Positions 37,880 to 50,200 of a DNA stretch of 64,000 nucleotides are shown piece after piece (positions within the stretch are counted from its first letter, which is position 1; the number at the start of each line of letters is the position of its first letter). Below the pieces are notes generated by a model, which saw only the letters and a program-made list of their open reading frames with translations, was not told where the DNA came from and did no database searches. Source of the DNA: Adiantum capillus-veneris (Eukaryota; Streptophyta; Polypodiopsida; Polypodiales; Pteridaceae); assembly GCA_014529385.2 (NCBI GenBank), contig CM043948.1, positions 79,690,291-79,754,290 of the forward strand. The letters are read 5' to 3'. A program made the position numbers and the translations under genes.

Positions 37880-38085
37880 TTGGGCGCTGCCCCTAGCCCC
37901 CCGGGAGCGCTGCCCCTTGACCCCGCCCAGAACAATATCCCAAAATCAACCTCCCAAGCCCCGCCATCGAGAGCGCTATATTCCACATCCCCATCAAGAG
38001 CGCTACCCCCAAACCTCACGTGGAAGCGCTGCCTTGTCACCCCATTGTGGCATTGCCCTAAGACCCTGCATCTGGAGTGCTAAAT
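37880..38085 (+). other. GC-rich GCGCTGCCCC tract
   Basis: An island of high GC in AT-rich surroundings, with about five spaced GCGCT words (GGGCGCTGCCCC, GGAGCGCTGCCCC, GAGCGCTA and so on). This looks like a worn repeat or transposon fragment; short Pro-rich ORFs across it are not credible genes. Confidence 0.45.
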
Positions 38086-38640
38086 GGGAACATTCTTCAT
38101 TAGTGAAATTTTGAACATAAATTATATTAGCATATACTTAAATATAATACAAATATTAACATATTAGCTATACTACTAATTTACTGTAGCAGTTCTAGAT
38201 TATGTCCCATACTATATTTAAGGTGCCAAAGGTTTGGCCTTATGGTCCTAGATTTAGCCAAGTGGTCAACACATATAGGACCAAGTGCACACTGTGCCAC
38301 AAAACTTGGCCACCACTTCACTTGCCAAAGTTTAGGCCACATGGTCAATCCTAAGTTTCCAATGTTCTTATTATGTCACCTTTTGCCTCGTGGAAAACCT
38401 AGGCTTGTTTTCACATACTCAGGCACTTCAAGCCACAATAAATTGTCATTACTCTTCGGCAACCCTTTTGTTCAAGTCTTTGAAAAAACATTGTTTAAGG
38501 TCACCCTAAACCATTTCCATTTAGGGGTGTCTAAAACTAGCTTTTTGGCAATTCGAGAAGAAAATGGACAAAGTTTTATACTTAGTTTTAACCACTTGAC
38601 CAATTCAAATATTGGAAAGCAAGGTCTTGTAATACTTTTC
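38086..38640. other. Unique AT-rich interval, no gene
   Basis: A 150-codon plus frame (38,242-38,694) crosses into the array and has no recognisable domain. Words such as GGCCACATGGTC and CCAAGTGGTC are reminiscent of both repeat families of the window, but I see no regular structure. Confidence 0.45.
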
Positions 38641-38644
38641 TTTG

Positions 38645-40195
38645 GACATCACACATTAAAACTAGGTCCCTCACTTGTCCAAGCTATGCTCTAATACAAT
38701 AAAGGGCTTTTGGTTTCAAGATGCACCACTTTCCCAACCTTGATTCCATTAAAGAAGCTAGCTCTACTTAGACATTTAATAGCAAGGTCCTGCAGCAGTT
38801 CAGATTGAACATTTTCCATGGCAGCTAGGTCCACCACTTATCTATGCTATGCTCTAATAGAGTAAGGGGGTTTTGGTTTCAAGATCCACCACTTGTCCAA
38901 ACTTGATTTGGGAAGCAAGGTCCTATAATAGTTTGCTTTGGACATTCACCATTACAACTAAGTCCACCACTTCTCCAAGCTATGTTCTAATACACTAAGG
39001 AGGTTTTGGTTTCAAGGAGAACCACTTGTACGACTTTGTTTTTGGAAGTAAGGTCTTTACATAGTTCACCTTGGACCTTGGACATTGGATACTACAACTA
39101 AGCCCACCACTTGTCCAAGATATCCTCTATATATAGCCAAAGGGTTTGGGTTTCAAGATTCACCACTTTTCCAACCTTTCTTCCATTAAAGAAAGGAGGG
39201 GCATTATAACTAGGCCCACCACTTGTCCAAGCTATGCTCTGATATAGAAAGGGGATTTTGGTTTCAAGGTCCACCACGTGTTCAACCTTGCAAGACTCAA
39301 GGGATACTTGGACATTGGAAAGCATAGTCGTATAGTAATTGATAGGTGGCAGTGGGTATTACAACTAGGTCCAACCTATGCTCTCATATAGCAAAGAGGC
39401 TTTGCTTTCAAGGTCCACCACTTGTCCAACCTTGCTTCCATTAAAGAAATGAGGGGCTACGTAAACATTGGCAAGCAAGGTAGCAAGGTCCTAAGGTGTT
39501 TCACCTTGGATATTGGGCATTATAACTAGGTCCACCACTTGTCCAAGCTATGCTCTGATAAAGAAAGGGGATTTTCGTTTCAAGGTCCACCATGTGTTCA
39601 ACCTTTCTAATATAGAAAGGGGATTTTCGTTTCAAGGTCCACCACGTGTTCAACCTTGAAAGACTCAAGGGATACTTGGACATTGGAAAGCATAGTCCTA
39701 TAGTAGTTGATAGGTGGCAGTGGGTATTACAACTAGGTCCAACTTATGCTCTAATATAGCAAAGAGGCTTTGGTTTCAAGGTCCACCACTTGTCCAACCT
39801 TACTTCCATTAAAGAAATGAGGGGCTACGTAAACATTGGCAAGCAAGGTAGCAAAGTCCTAAGGTATTTCACCTTGGATATTGGGCATTATAACTAGGTC
39901 CACCACTTGTCCAAGCTATGCTCTGATATAGAAAGGGGATTTTTGTTTCAAGGTCCACCACGTGTTCAACCTTGAAAGACTCAAGGGATACTTGGACATT
40001 GGAAAGCATAGTCCTATAGTAGTTGATAGGTGGCAGTGGGTATTACAACTAGGTCCACCACTTGTCCAACCTATGCTCTCATATAGCAAAGAGGCTTTGG
40101 TTTCAAGGTCCACCACTTGTCCAACCTTACTTCCATTGATATAGCAAGGAGGATTTGGTCTCAAGGTTCACCACTTGTCCAACCTATGCAAACCT
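38645..40195 (-). repeat. Variant CCACCACTTGTCC array next to the DUF7869-type gene
   Basis: The same core is found in longer, irregular units. The word AAGGGATACTTGGACATTGG recurs at about 39,300, 39,668 and 39,983 (spacings about 368 and 315 bp). Linkers mention GCTATGCTCTGATATAGAAAGGGG and CACCACGTGTTCAACC. Orientation matches the main array. The array ends only about 80 bp before the acceptor of the gene at 40,280. Confidence 0.88.
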
Positions 40196-40279
40196 TTTTC
40201 ATGTTGTAGCATGATTTTTTTTTTGAAGAGTATTTTTCTATAACTATGGATTTAACAATGTAATCTTTTTACTTACAGG

Positions 40280-43200
40280 ATGGACTTCGAATCTGGGGAG
40301 AAAGTACATATGATACTTGACAATGAAATCGTTGGTATTGGTTGTGTGTGTAGAACATATCCAGATTCCACTTGTGGTGGTACAAATATAGGGCTGGGAA
40401 ATGTCTCCATACTAGTGGAGGAATGCTTGAAGGATGTGGTCCTACCTTTTCCTACAATGGATACTTCATCTCTCCAAGGCTCATTATGGAGTGCTGTTCG
40501 ATGGTCAAAGCTTCTTTTGCAATCTTTTGTATTAAATGGGAACTTAATTGATCCACACGAAAGCTACAATGGTGATGAAGAACATGATCATTCTGATCCT
40601 CTAGTTACAGATGCAATACCTATGACAAGCCCAGAATTTGAAGCAATGATTGGAGAGTCTTGGAGAAATCAGAGGGTCCTTTTAAAAGATGACACAATGA
40701 TGCAAACCATGAATGAAGGGACCATCTTATATGTATTTCCACATGATTATGTCAACTTTCAGGAACTTGGTCCTGATTGTGTGGGTGTGGGTATTGAAAG
40801 AGAAAATGCAAGCATTCATGATGTGGTTGAAGTGGGTAGCATCACTTTGCTAAAGTGGCCCATCAAGCAGACAACAATGTTGAATGGGAGCCCATTACAA
40901 CGCTTTGTTCCTGTTGATGGCATGCATGCTACATATGAGGATGTATCCAACGATGGCAATGTTGGAAAAAAACTTGATGGGAGTAATGTTGTCCAGTTGT
41001 CAAGGAAGAGACGATACACTTTCATGAACAGGACTCAAAAATCAAAAGCAGCACCATCTTCGACTTTTTACCTTTCAAACAAATCAATTCAAAGGGTATC
41101 ATGCATTGATTGTTGTGCACAAAAATGCTGCCAATTTGCAGATCGTGATATGGTGACAAGGTTACGACAACAATTTTGGGGAGAGTCTCAAAAATCACGC
41201 ACTAATTATGTTTATGATGTTCTTTCTATATGTTATCAGAAAGATGAGAAGTCATGATACCAATTCAGGCTAAATGGCTCTATTGTTTGTTGTAGAGCAT
41301 GGTATGAGCTACATGGAATACCAAAGACATCATTTTATCGATACAAGGAGAACTTTGAAAATGGTGTGCGCCAATATGTACATGGGAACACATGTACATT
41401 GAGAAGGGGACTTCAACATACTAGTTTAACAAGAGCACTACTAAACGAGTTTGTGGAAAACAACTCTGAGAAGATGCCACATAGAAGTAGAACACTGCTA
41501 GATGGCTCAAGAGAGACTCAATTGGTGATTCCATCAACATACAAACAAGTGGATATTTTATGTGAAATCAACACGACACTTGACCAAATGGGCTATGAGA
41601 AGAAGCTATCCCAATCTTCTTTTGGTAGAATTTGGAACAAAGAGTACCCACATGTCACTTTAACAAAGACGAGTGAGTTCTCTAAGTGCAATATTTGTAG
41701 CTCAATCAAGGCAAGGTTAGAAGCTAAACCTTCTCTTGAAGAGAGAGCTCTTCTCTTGAGGGAGAGAGAAGTTCACATGGCACAACAAAAGAGTTGCAGA
41801 AGCCTATATTATGCATGGCGCACGTATTCAGAAACTCAACCACAAAAATATGTATGCATAATCCATGATAAGATGGATCAAAAGAAGACTGCCATTCCTA
41901 GATTACGCATTGTTCCTAAGGGTGTGGATTCAGGATATAATCTGCAGGTGGCATTGATTGGCATGATCACTCATGGACATGGAGAAGGTCATTATGGACA
42001 CTTTGTCTTGAATGGTTTGTGGCCAGCTGATCCAAATCTTACAATTGGCTCAATTGCTAATTGTTTACATAACCTCGAGAGGATAGATAAGCATCCTCTT
42101 GGTGATCTAGTAACAAATGGACTTCCAAGGAGCAATATTTCACTACTACATGCTTTGAACTCAAGGGATGCTTTGGACTACCATAACTTGAGTGATGGAA
42201 AAGAGCCCATTGTGCAGTCGTCAGAAATTGCAGAAGAGGAATTGGGGTCAACATTTCGCAGATTGCCAGAGAACTTGTTGCTACAATTGGATAATTGTGC
42301 AGGGGAAAACAAAAATCGATACTTATTTGCCTATTTGTCAATGCTTGTTGCAAGGGGTGTTTTCAAAACCATCCAGCTGGGATTTTTAATGGTTGGGCAT
42401 ACACATGAGGACATAGACGCCATGTTTAGTAGGTTTTCAGAGAAGTTGAGAGTTACACAAACCTATACTTTGCCACATTTGATGGATACATTACGAAACA
42501 GCTCATCTTCATCTCCAGCTCCATTTTTTCTCACAAAGATCCCCGATTTCAAGCAATATTGTGATGGCTATCTTTGTGATGGACAAGACATACTTGTTGG
42601 ACATTCCAAACCGCTTCAGTTCAGGTTCTTTATGCAGGATGAGACACCAATGATGCAATATAAGGCACATGTAGGTGTATCAAGTTGGAGTGGAAGTATT
42701 CGCCTTTGGAAAACAGACACAGAAGGCAAGCCAATGTTACCACATGGAGATCCACCTCTAGTACAAATGGCGGAGTATGTCAAGGCCCACGAAGAAGTCA
42801 TTTTGGGGCTAAAGAACTATATAAAATTTTGGAAAAATTTAGGGAATGGTTCAAGTATTCCGCGATATTATAGACCCGTGATAGATTATTGGAGTAAGGT
42901 AATTGAAGAGATTGGAAAAGCAATCATATCAGAGGGAGTCTTGTATGAAATGTTTTGGCCAAAAACTCAAGAATATTCTCATCTACAAAGCACTACAATG
43001 AATTTGCAACAAGGAGCAGAAAGATTCCTAGGCCTTGAAGAGTTGAACGATCATTTTTGTGGGCCTCAACGAGATAGGCCAAGGGAAGAGTTTGACCCTA
43101 TGTCTGATGTGCACCAAGGTGACTTTCTTATGCTTGTTCCGAGTGACACAGAAATCTATCCAGTGTGGCTTGCAATGGCTTTATCTGACATTGATAATGA

Positions 43201-43507
43201 GCCTACATCACCAAACTACAGAAAACTCTTGATTCAATATTGGGCACCTTGCGCGAGAAAAAGTGGGATGACAGATACTCAAGCTTACAGTAATTGTTGG
43301 AAGGGTTATTGGGCTGTCAACTATAAGGACCCACAAGTGTGGGAAACTATAGATGCAATTGTTTGGTCCTGGAGACCCAACAAAGAAGGACCATTTTCTA
43401 GAATAAAGATTCCAGAAAGACATGCTCTAAAATCCAAAGAAGGCCTCACTCGTGCACATCAGCCACACTTGGATCAAAGTTCAGATATGGTATCAAATGT
43501 GGAGTAG
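40280..43507 (+). pseudogene. Transposase-like DUF7869-type protein, one in-frame TGA
   Basis: One frame of 1,075 codons is open throughout except for TGA at 41,255-41,257 (codon 326). The frame before and after is identical and homology-type motifs continue. N-terminal about 90 residues (GE-KVHMIL...VGIGCV...GG...LPFP...W) resemble the DUF8039-like segment of plant transposon proteins. A Cys cluster (CIDCCAQKCC, residues 275-285) precedes the stop. After it come CRAWYELHGI, a CNIC pair (about 41,690), DKMDQ (about 41,868), LDNCAGENKNRY (about 42,287) and GHTHEDIDAMFSR (about 42,397). The acidic residues of the last three suggest an RNase-H-like DDE/DDD catalytic core; this is inference. An acceptor (TTTTACTTACAG) directly abuts the ATG, so upstream exons are likely. 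The gene is flanked by two different repeat arrays. Truncated product, stop readthrough or a recent loss are all possible. Confidence 0.62.
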
Positions 43508-43800
43508 AATTATGTGGAGCTTCTATTGTGACTATACTAGTCAATTTGTAAACAAAATCTTTTTTGTATCTTCCTTTGTTTTATGTAATTTATAGTTATT
43601 ATTCAAATCCATGTGTTGTACATCCTCTTGACTTTTGGTGTTTATCAACACCACAATCCTATGAGATTTTCACTTTATTTACTAGCCACACACCTCAATT
43701 TTTCCCACTTTAAGTGGAAAATTCCCAAATTACATGAATTCGATCGATTTGGAGATTCCCATAATGTGAGATTTTTACCAAAATACCTAATATGGTCTTT
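43508..43800 (+). other. 3' flank of the transposase-like gene
   Basis: AT-rich unique sequence following the TAG at 43,505. It could hold the 3' untranslated region; no clear poly(A) signal stands out and no other gene is seen. Confidence 0.35.
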
Positions 43801-45165
43801 TCTCTTTGTGATGGCTAGAAACCCTATCCATCACAAAGCGTATCATGTGGCCTTAGAGCCATAGGAGTTTTAGCCATTACAAAGAGCACCGGCTGGACCT
43901 AAGGCCAATGGGTTCTCTTTGTGATGGCTAGTAACCCTATGGCCTTAGGTCCATAGAAAGATCTTTTTGTAAGCTAGAAACCCTATGGACATAAGGCCAC
44001 ATGGTGCTATTTTTCATAGCTTGAAACCCTATGACCCTAAGGCCATATGGTGCGCTTTGTGTTAGTAATCAGCCCTATGGACCTAAGGCCACTGCATGGT
44101 CTTTGTATAAGAAACCGTATAGCCCTAAGGCCACATGGTGCTCTTTGTGTAAGAAATCCTATGGCCGTAAGTCCAAATGGTGCTCTTTTTTTATCTTAAA
44201 ACATTATTTCCCTAAGGCCACATGGTGCTCTTCTTTCTAGCTAGAAACCCTATGACCCTAAGGACATCGAGTGCTCTTTGTGTAAGAAACCCTATGGCCC
44301 TAAGGACACATGGTGCTCTTTGTGTAAGAAACCCTATGGATCTAAGTACACATGGTCCTATTTTTTATTTTGTTAGATTAAAAAATTATTTCCCTAAGGC
44401 CATACGGTGCTCTTTTGTTAGCTAGAAATCCTATGGACCTAAGGCCACAGGGTGCCTTAGGTCCATAGGGTGGTTAGATACCATATCGCCCAAAAGCCAC
44501 ATGGTGCCTTAGGGCCATAGGGTGGCATTGTGCTGGCTATAAATTTTATGGTCTTAAGGCCACATGGTGCTCTTTGTGATAGCTAGGATATCTAGTTAAC
44601 AAAAAGATCACCTTGTGCCCTAGGGCCATAGGGCTTCTAGCCATCACAAAGAGCACCATGTGGCCTTAGGACCATAGGATTCTCTTTGTGATGGATAGAA
44701 ACCCTATGGCACTAAGGTCATAGGGTGCTCTTTTAGTTAGCTATAAACCCTATTTCCATGGGGTGAACTTTTTGTCTTAGCTAGAAACCCTCTGGCCCTA
44801 AGGCGCCTAAAGGCCATAGTGTGCTCTTTGTGTTATCTAGAAACCATAAAGACCTAAGGCCACAAGGTGCTATTTGTTATAGAGAGAAACCCTATGGCCC
44901 TTAGGGGACACAAATCTCTTTGTGTGAGCTAAAAACCTTATGGACCTAAAGCCATGCTGTTTTTTGCTAGTTAGAAACCATGTGGCCCTAAGGTACAACG
45001 TTCTCTTTTTGTTAACTAGAAATGGTATGACCTTAAGGCCACAAAGTGATCATTTTGTTATTTATAATCCCAATGGCCCTAAGGACATAGGGTTCTATTT
45101 GTGTTCTTTAGAATCCCAATGACCCTAAGGCCATAGGGTCGTAAGGTGCATTATTAACGAAGCCT
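43801..45165 (+). repeat. Palindromic-core tandem array, type I (55-60-bp units)
   Basis: Repeated GAAACCCTATGGCCCTAAGG word joined to CCACATGGTGCTCTTTGTGT-type linkers. The period is about 55-60 bp where regular (44,225-44,340). Single units switch orientation, as around 43,800-43,930 and 44,555-44,670. The central word combines CCTATGGCC and GGCCATAGG, which are exact reverse complements. Confidence 0.85.
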
Positions 45166-45534
45166 CTTTACATAAGGACCTATGCCACCCAATGACTCAT
45201 GCCATACCCTATGCTCCCACGGGCATACATAAAAAATGTATTTTGATGGTGAGTTTTTTCTTTCCATTCATTTTGCATGTAGATTGAGAGGTATTTTGTG
45301 TATTTGTCCTCCCACGACATCGCCTACATTGTCATCTCTTACTGCTACATCGCCCACTTGATCAAGCTCTCTCATACTACCTTTCACTACAATGACATTC
45401 CCTCCCTGAACTTCTCTACCATTAACAAAAATACACAGGTAGGCATTTATTTTGTTTTATTTGTTTAATTTCATTTCATGGAATAACTAGATAAGGTTTG
45501 AATTAGAGAAATACTAAATTAGGTTGAAACAAAA
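45166..45534 (-). other. Short coding-like fragment, unrecognised
   Basis: On the minus strand, about 45,267-45,455, a frame of roughly 60 codons reads like protein (INAYLCIFVNGREVQGG, then VKGSMRELDQVGDVAV) and ends in TGA. I cannot assign it. The plus strand shows acceptor-like and donor-like sequences at 45,282 and 45,439 around a 156-bp open stretch, which could equally be an exon. Neither is convincing. Confidence 0.2.
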
Positions 45535-45745
45535 ACCTGTTCTCACAGAGATAAACCTCTTTACACATAAACAAAAACTTGGTTACATGAGAAAACTATT
45601 TACACAAAAGCAAAACCCTGTTTACACATAAACAATAACCTATTTACATAAAAAATGTTCTTTAAACGAAAGCAAGAGCCTATTTACTTACAATAGAAAA
45701 AACTAATTACACAAATTTGAAATAATCTGTTTACATATGTTTAAA
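45535..45745 (+). repeat. Short tandem repeats, TTTACACATAAACAAAAACC type
   Basis: About seven diverged copies of a roughly 30-bp unit (…CCTGTTTACACATAAACAA…) follow one another. Composition is A/C-rich; no coding sense. Confidence 0.7.
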
Positions 45746-46779
45746 AAACATACGTGAATTTGAGGGAAAAAGTAGTGCCTTGTTGTTGCAAAAAGAGTAG
45801 CACCGCTTTCGAAGGGGCGGCATCGACTGCATAGGAGCAACAAGGACCTCAAATCTGGGAGGAGGAAGAGCGGCATGCGGCGGCGAGGGAGTGTGCAGGG
45901 GCCAAGAGAGAGTGAAAACAGAGATGGAATCTGTAGGCCTAGAGAGAGAGTGGTGACTGAGATGGATTGTGCAGCCCAATAGAGAATGGCGGCTAAATTT
46001 GAATCTCAAATTAAATTTTTGAGATGCTCGAGGGTCTTCTCACGGCAAGACCCATATTGTCACTTTTGAAATTGCGAGGCGATTTCATTAAAAAAAAGTA
46101 TAGAATTTTTTGAAAATTTTGACGCAAAGTTTTGCCATTGTTAATATCTCGCCGCTATCGCGAGATATTAACACTACCCATGGTGAATTTTGGTGTCCTA
46201 GAACCCAGTTTCCCATACTAAAAATTACACTAAAATTTGAGAAATTTCTCTCGAAAAATGTGTGCTATTTTTTGGTGCAATATTGACCAAGAGACTTGAA
46301 ACTCATTTTGGAAAAGTTTGGGGTAAGCTTTTTTTTTTGAAAATTTTCAAAATTTTTACCTTTTGTTTTTGCACGTGCAATTGCACACTAGCTGTACGTA
46401 TTTTGAAAGTATTAGCATACGTGGAACATACATATATTTATAAAAAAATTATTTGAATGAGTGGGCATATACTAGAATGGGTTGCAAAGGTGCTGTTGCG
46501 CCTTTGCGAAAAGGGTTGTAAAGGTGCACATACACAATGCAGTCACACATTTGATCCTGCGATACATGCTTACCGCCATTTTTTCTGTCCCTTCAAAGAC
46601 GTAAGCACATCATATGGATGTACATCCACGGGACTACTTGAGACGAGGGACCTAGATATAATCAATTGGTTGTGGATGCACCACATGGCATAAGATCAAT
46701 GAATGTGGATGCACCACGTGGCACATCGTGCGGCTCATACGTACCCCCTTATGTGTTGGTGGGCTCTAGCTTTTTGAAA
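45746..46779. other. Unique region, no recognised gene
   Basis: A 92-codon minus-strand frame (45,731-46,009) is Pro/Ser-rich and has no recognisable domain. The rest is AT-rich with a strong hairpin at 46,140-46,172. Two near copies of GTGGATGCACCAC followed by ATGGCA or GTGGCA occur at about 46,672 and 46,704. Confidence 0.4.
46140..46172. repeat. Perfect 13-bp inverted repeat
   Basis: Arms GTTAATATCTCGC and GCGAGATATTAAC flank a 7-base loop. No T-run follows, so this is not a typical bacterial-style terminator. It is flanked by AT-rich DNA and may be a remnant of a small inverted-repeat transposon. Confidence 0.85.
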
Positions 46780-47014
46780 TCACTATATATAGCACCCTAT
46801 GGACCAAATTCCATGGGATGTATATATAGGTCACCACAAAACACGAATAGATAAAACCGTGTCATCATAAATCCATAAGATCTATATACTTAGCTAGAAA
46901 CATCAACATATAGCATCCTATGGACTGGTCCGTAGTATGTTTATATACTCATTGTGAAACACCTACGTATAGGGCCCTAAGGACCTAAGGCCATAGGATG
47001 TATATATATAATCA
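46780..47014 (+). repeat. Palindromic-core array, type II, left part
   Basis: Units of the form TATATAGCACCCTATGG...CCATGGGATGTATATATAGGTCACC occur about every 80 bp. The array is cut by the LINE insertion and resumes at 53,413. Confidence 0.8.
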
Positions 47015-47029
47015 TATCAAGACACCTAT
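47015..47029. repeat. Target-site duplication, left copy
   Basis: TATCAAGACACCTAT, repeated exactly at 53,413-53,427. It lies next to the A-rich 3' end of the LINE. Confidence 0.88.
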
Positions 47030-47235
47030 ATTTTTCTTTTCTGAGAAAAAGATCCTTCTATTAGTTAATGAAAACTGCCCATAGGGCTACATCCACCTCT
47101 GCAGGAGAGGGCTACAACAAGCATGGTGGGGAGACTCTCCCAATGAAAAAACAACATATATACAATGGGGCTAAATCAAGAGATGGGAGGAGGGAAGAGC
47201 CACACAGGTGGACAGTAGTGCCATCTGAGCATCCC

Positions 47236-50200
47236 CTAGACCATGGTGTAGAAAGGCCCAGGGCGCCAGAGTCGAAGGAAAGACTCGCGGCGCTCCCGCA
47301 TGCGGTCGGATCTGCCCTGTAGTCCCTCAAGCTGTCCTCTGAGAGTATGGATCAGCTCTAGCCAAAAGTCACGAACAGTCTCTGCTGTGGCTCTGTGTGC
47401 AACCAACAACTGGAACAAAGTGACGCGCCTCGGCTATCTGGAGTCCCATAGCCTCTTCCAAAAAGCTGCCAAGAACTCGATTGTGAGGCCCTCCTCTTGC
47501 CAATGACGTGCTGCAGTGGGGCGGGCCTCTTTCTGTGCTGCAAGTATACGACGTCCAATCCGAACAGTGTACTGAAAGAAAGGGACTCTTGGGCGGTCTG
47601 CAGAAGAGAAGGGGTCCCTCCATAGCCACTCATCAGGATCCCACTGTACTCGTGCCAATGGACATCACTCCCAAGCCCATAGCCTCCAATTTCCTGTCTC
47701 AAGAGCTGCTGGGTCAGGGTCTTTGACGCAAGTCCTCCCACAAATGCCCACAACTCGGATCCTCTGGAAATAGCACTCTGCTACCTGCGGGGCCTCTACT
47801 GCAACTTGCTGTAATCGTCCCCCACCCTGAGGATCAAAGAACAAGGCTGGGACAGTCTCTGAGCAAGCCCTAACTGAAATGAGAACCTCGAGTCCTGTGA
47901 AGGCTCCCATCCACCGGGGTGCTACTGGCTCGAGAGGCGTTAGCCACTGACCTGGAACTGACTCTAATATGTCCTGACACATGCTCTGAACCCCTCGCAT
48001 GCCCTGTAGCTAGACAGCCTGCACCTCCTTTGACAAACCTGTGAACTCTAGCCAGTCCCCTAGAGAGCGTGCTAGACCTACTACTATGGGACCCCAAGAA
48101 ACATGAGTCCTACTCCCAACCAAGTGGCCTCTCTGAGTGCTAACCATGGGGTTCCAGACGAGGGGCTATCGTAGGTGCTCCTCCATGCACGTCGGCTGTC
48201 TCTGCTCTAGGCCACGCCGTAAGAGCTCCCAAGAACGCAGCAAACTCACAGCGAATCGGTCCTCCAGTCTCCTGCTCAAACCAACTCGGCGCAACTCTGT
48301 AAAGATCCATCTGGTCGAAGGTTACCAAGGGCCTCCTGACTGAGGGACCCTGGCACGAAGCCTCTGTAGCAAGAACTCCTTCCAGGGCTCCTCGCCTGGA
48401 AGAAGTCCTCTGACGAAGAACTTCCCAAGAAGGGCTCTGCTCTGCTGTGCTGGATCAATGATCCCAAGCCCTCCTTGAGAACAAGGATGTGTGATGATCG
48501 ACCAAGCCACCTTGGCTCCGGCAATCTGAGTGTCGCGACCTGACCAAAGGAAGTTCCTGATCATCCTCTCTACTTCGCTAATACAAGAACTCGAGAAGAT
48601 CCAGCAAGAAGTGATGTACCACATAGTCTCCAACAACACCTGGTTGACAACTACTACTCTACCAGCCAGCGAAAGTCGTGCTGAGCTCCAATGTAACAGC
48701 TTTCTCCTGATGGACAGGAGAAGAGGACAAATCTGCTGCTCGGGGGACAAATCCAAACCAACCTGCCAACCCAAGTACCGAACTGCAGTCCCTGGAGGAA
48801 TCCACTTGAAACCCTCTCATGGAATCCAATCTGGCACAGGAGCACTGCCAACCGAGAAATCCACTGTCTTTCTTCAGTTGATCAGTGCGCCCGATGCACA
48901 ACAGAAGGTCTCCAAAGCCTGCACACATCTATGTAAATTGGCCTCCTGGCCCTTTAAGTACAAGGATGAGTCGTCGGCAAACTCAGCGTCCAGAAGCTCA
49001 TCTCCCCATATAGGGAGTGCTAAGCCCCTCAAACCAACATGCTGTGACACCAAAAATATGCTCATTGCCTCCGCATAGAACAGAAAGAGAAAGGGGGCAA
49101 GAGGACAACCCTGTCTGACCGATCGTGTGAGCATGAAGCACTCACCTCTACCTCCTACCAAAAGCACCTGACTGTGAGCCTGTCTGTACAAAGCTGACAC
49201 CCCTCTAATCCAAGCATCTGAGAAGCCCATCCTGTGAAGCGTGCTCTCTAGAAAGTCCCAGTCAACTCTGTCGTATGCCTTCTCAAAATCGAGAAGAAGA
49301 ATCACAAGGTCCTTCCCACGGAGACGTGCTAGGGCAGAAGCCTCCAAGAAAGTGAAGATGTTGTCAAGGATACTGCGTTCCTTGACAAAACCTGTCTGAG
49401 TCCCATGTATAAGGCTCTCCAAAAGTGGCTGAATCCTCAAACTCAGAGCCTTGGCAAGAATTTTGTAGGCTGAGTTGAGGATGGTGATGGGGCGCCACTG
49501 TCGAATCTCATCCAAGGAGCCACCCTCCTTTGGGATGAGGTAAATCAGGCCCTCACTCATGCTATCCGGCATCACTCCTGTGGGTAGAATGTACTGAAAG
49601 GCACTACACAGATCTAGGCCAAGCAGGCCCCAGTACTCCAAGAAAAAGATGGGAGTCAGCCCATCCTCACCTGGACAGCTACCACGCGGGAGGGCCCTAA
49701 GAGCCGTGTGCAGATCCTCAAGCTGAAGAGGTATCTCGAGTCTCAGGCGCATCTCCTAAGTCACAAGACAAGGCATCTGCGCCCAAACCTGCTCCCTGCA
49801 TGCATTCTGTCTCTCTGACTGGGGCTCAGCCGACAGTAGCTCACGATAAAAGTCAGTAGAAACTGCACGCATATCCTCAAGCTCACAAACAATTGACCCA
49901 TGAGGTCTCCTCAGCTGATTAATCTTGGCATGCGAGTGCCGAGGTCCCACTGCCTCAAAAAAGGCACCTGTCACTCTGTCACCCATCCGAGTCCACTGAG
50001 ATGCCTGTCGGTAAAAGGCAAACTCATGGCGCCTCTCCTTTGTGCATGCAAGCTTCTGTCGAGCGTGCTGTAACTGCTCCTCCAACTAGGGACTCTCTGG
50101 ATGCTGCTCTTGCGTCCTCTGTAGTGAAGCAATGCCTCGTCTGAGACGCTGCTCCTCCTCTCTCGCTGCAGCCCGTCAAGCCAGAGACTTCTGGAGAAAA

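Noticed and set aside
41255-41257. TGA as selenocysteine
   Set aside because: Land plants lack the selenocysteine insertion machinery; a nonsense mutation is simpler.
45731-46009. 92-codon minus-strand ORF
   Set aside because: Low-complexity Pro/Ser composition, no domain, no clear splice context.
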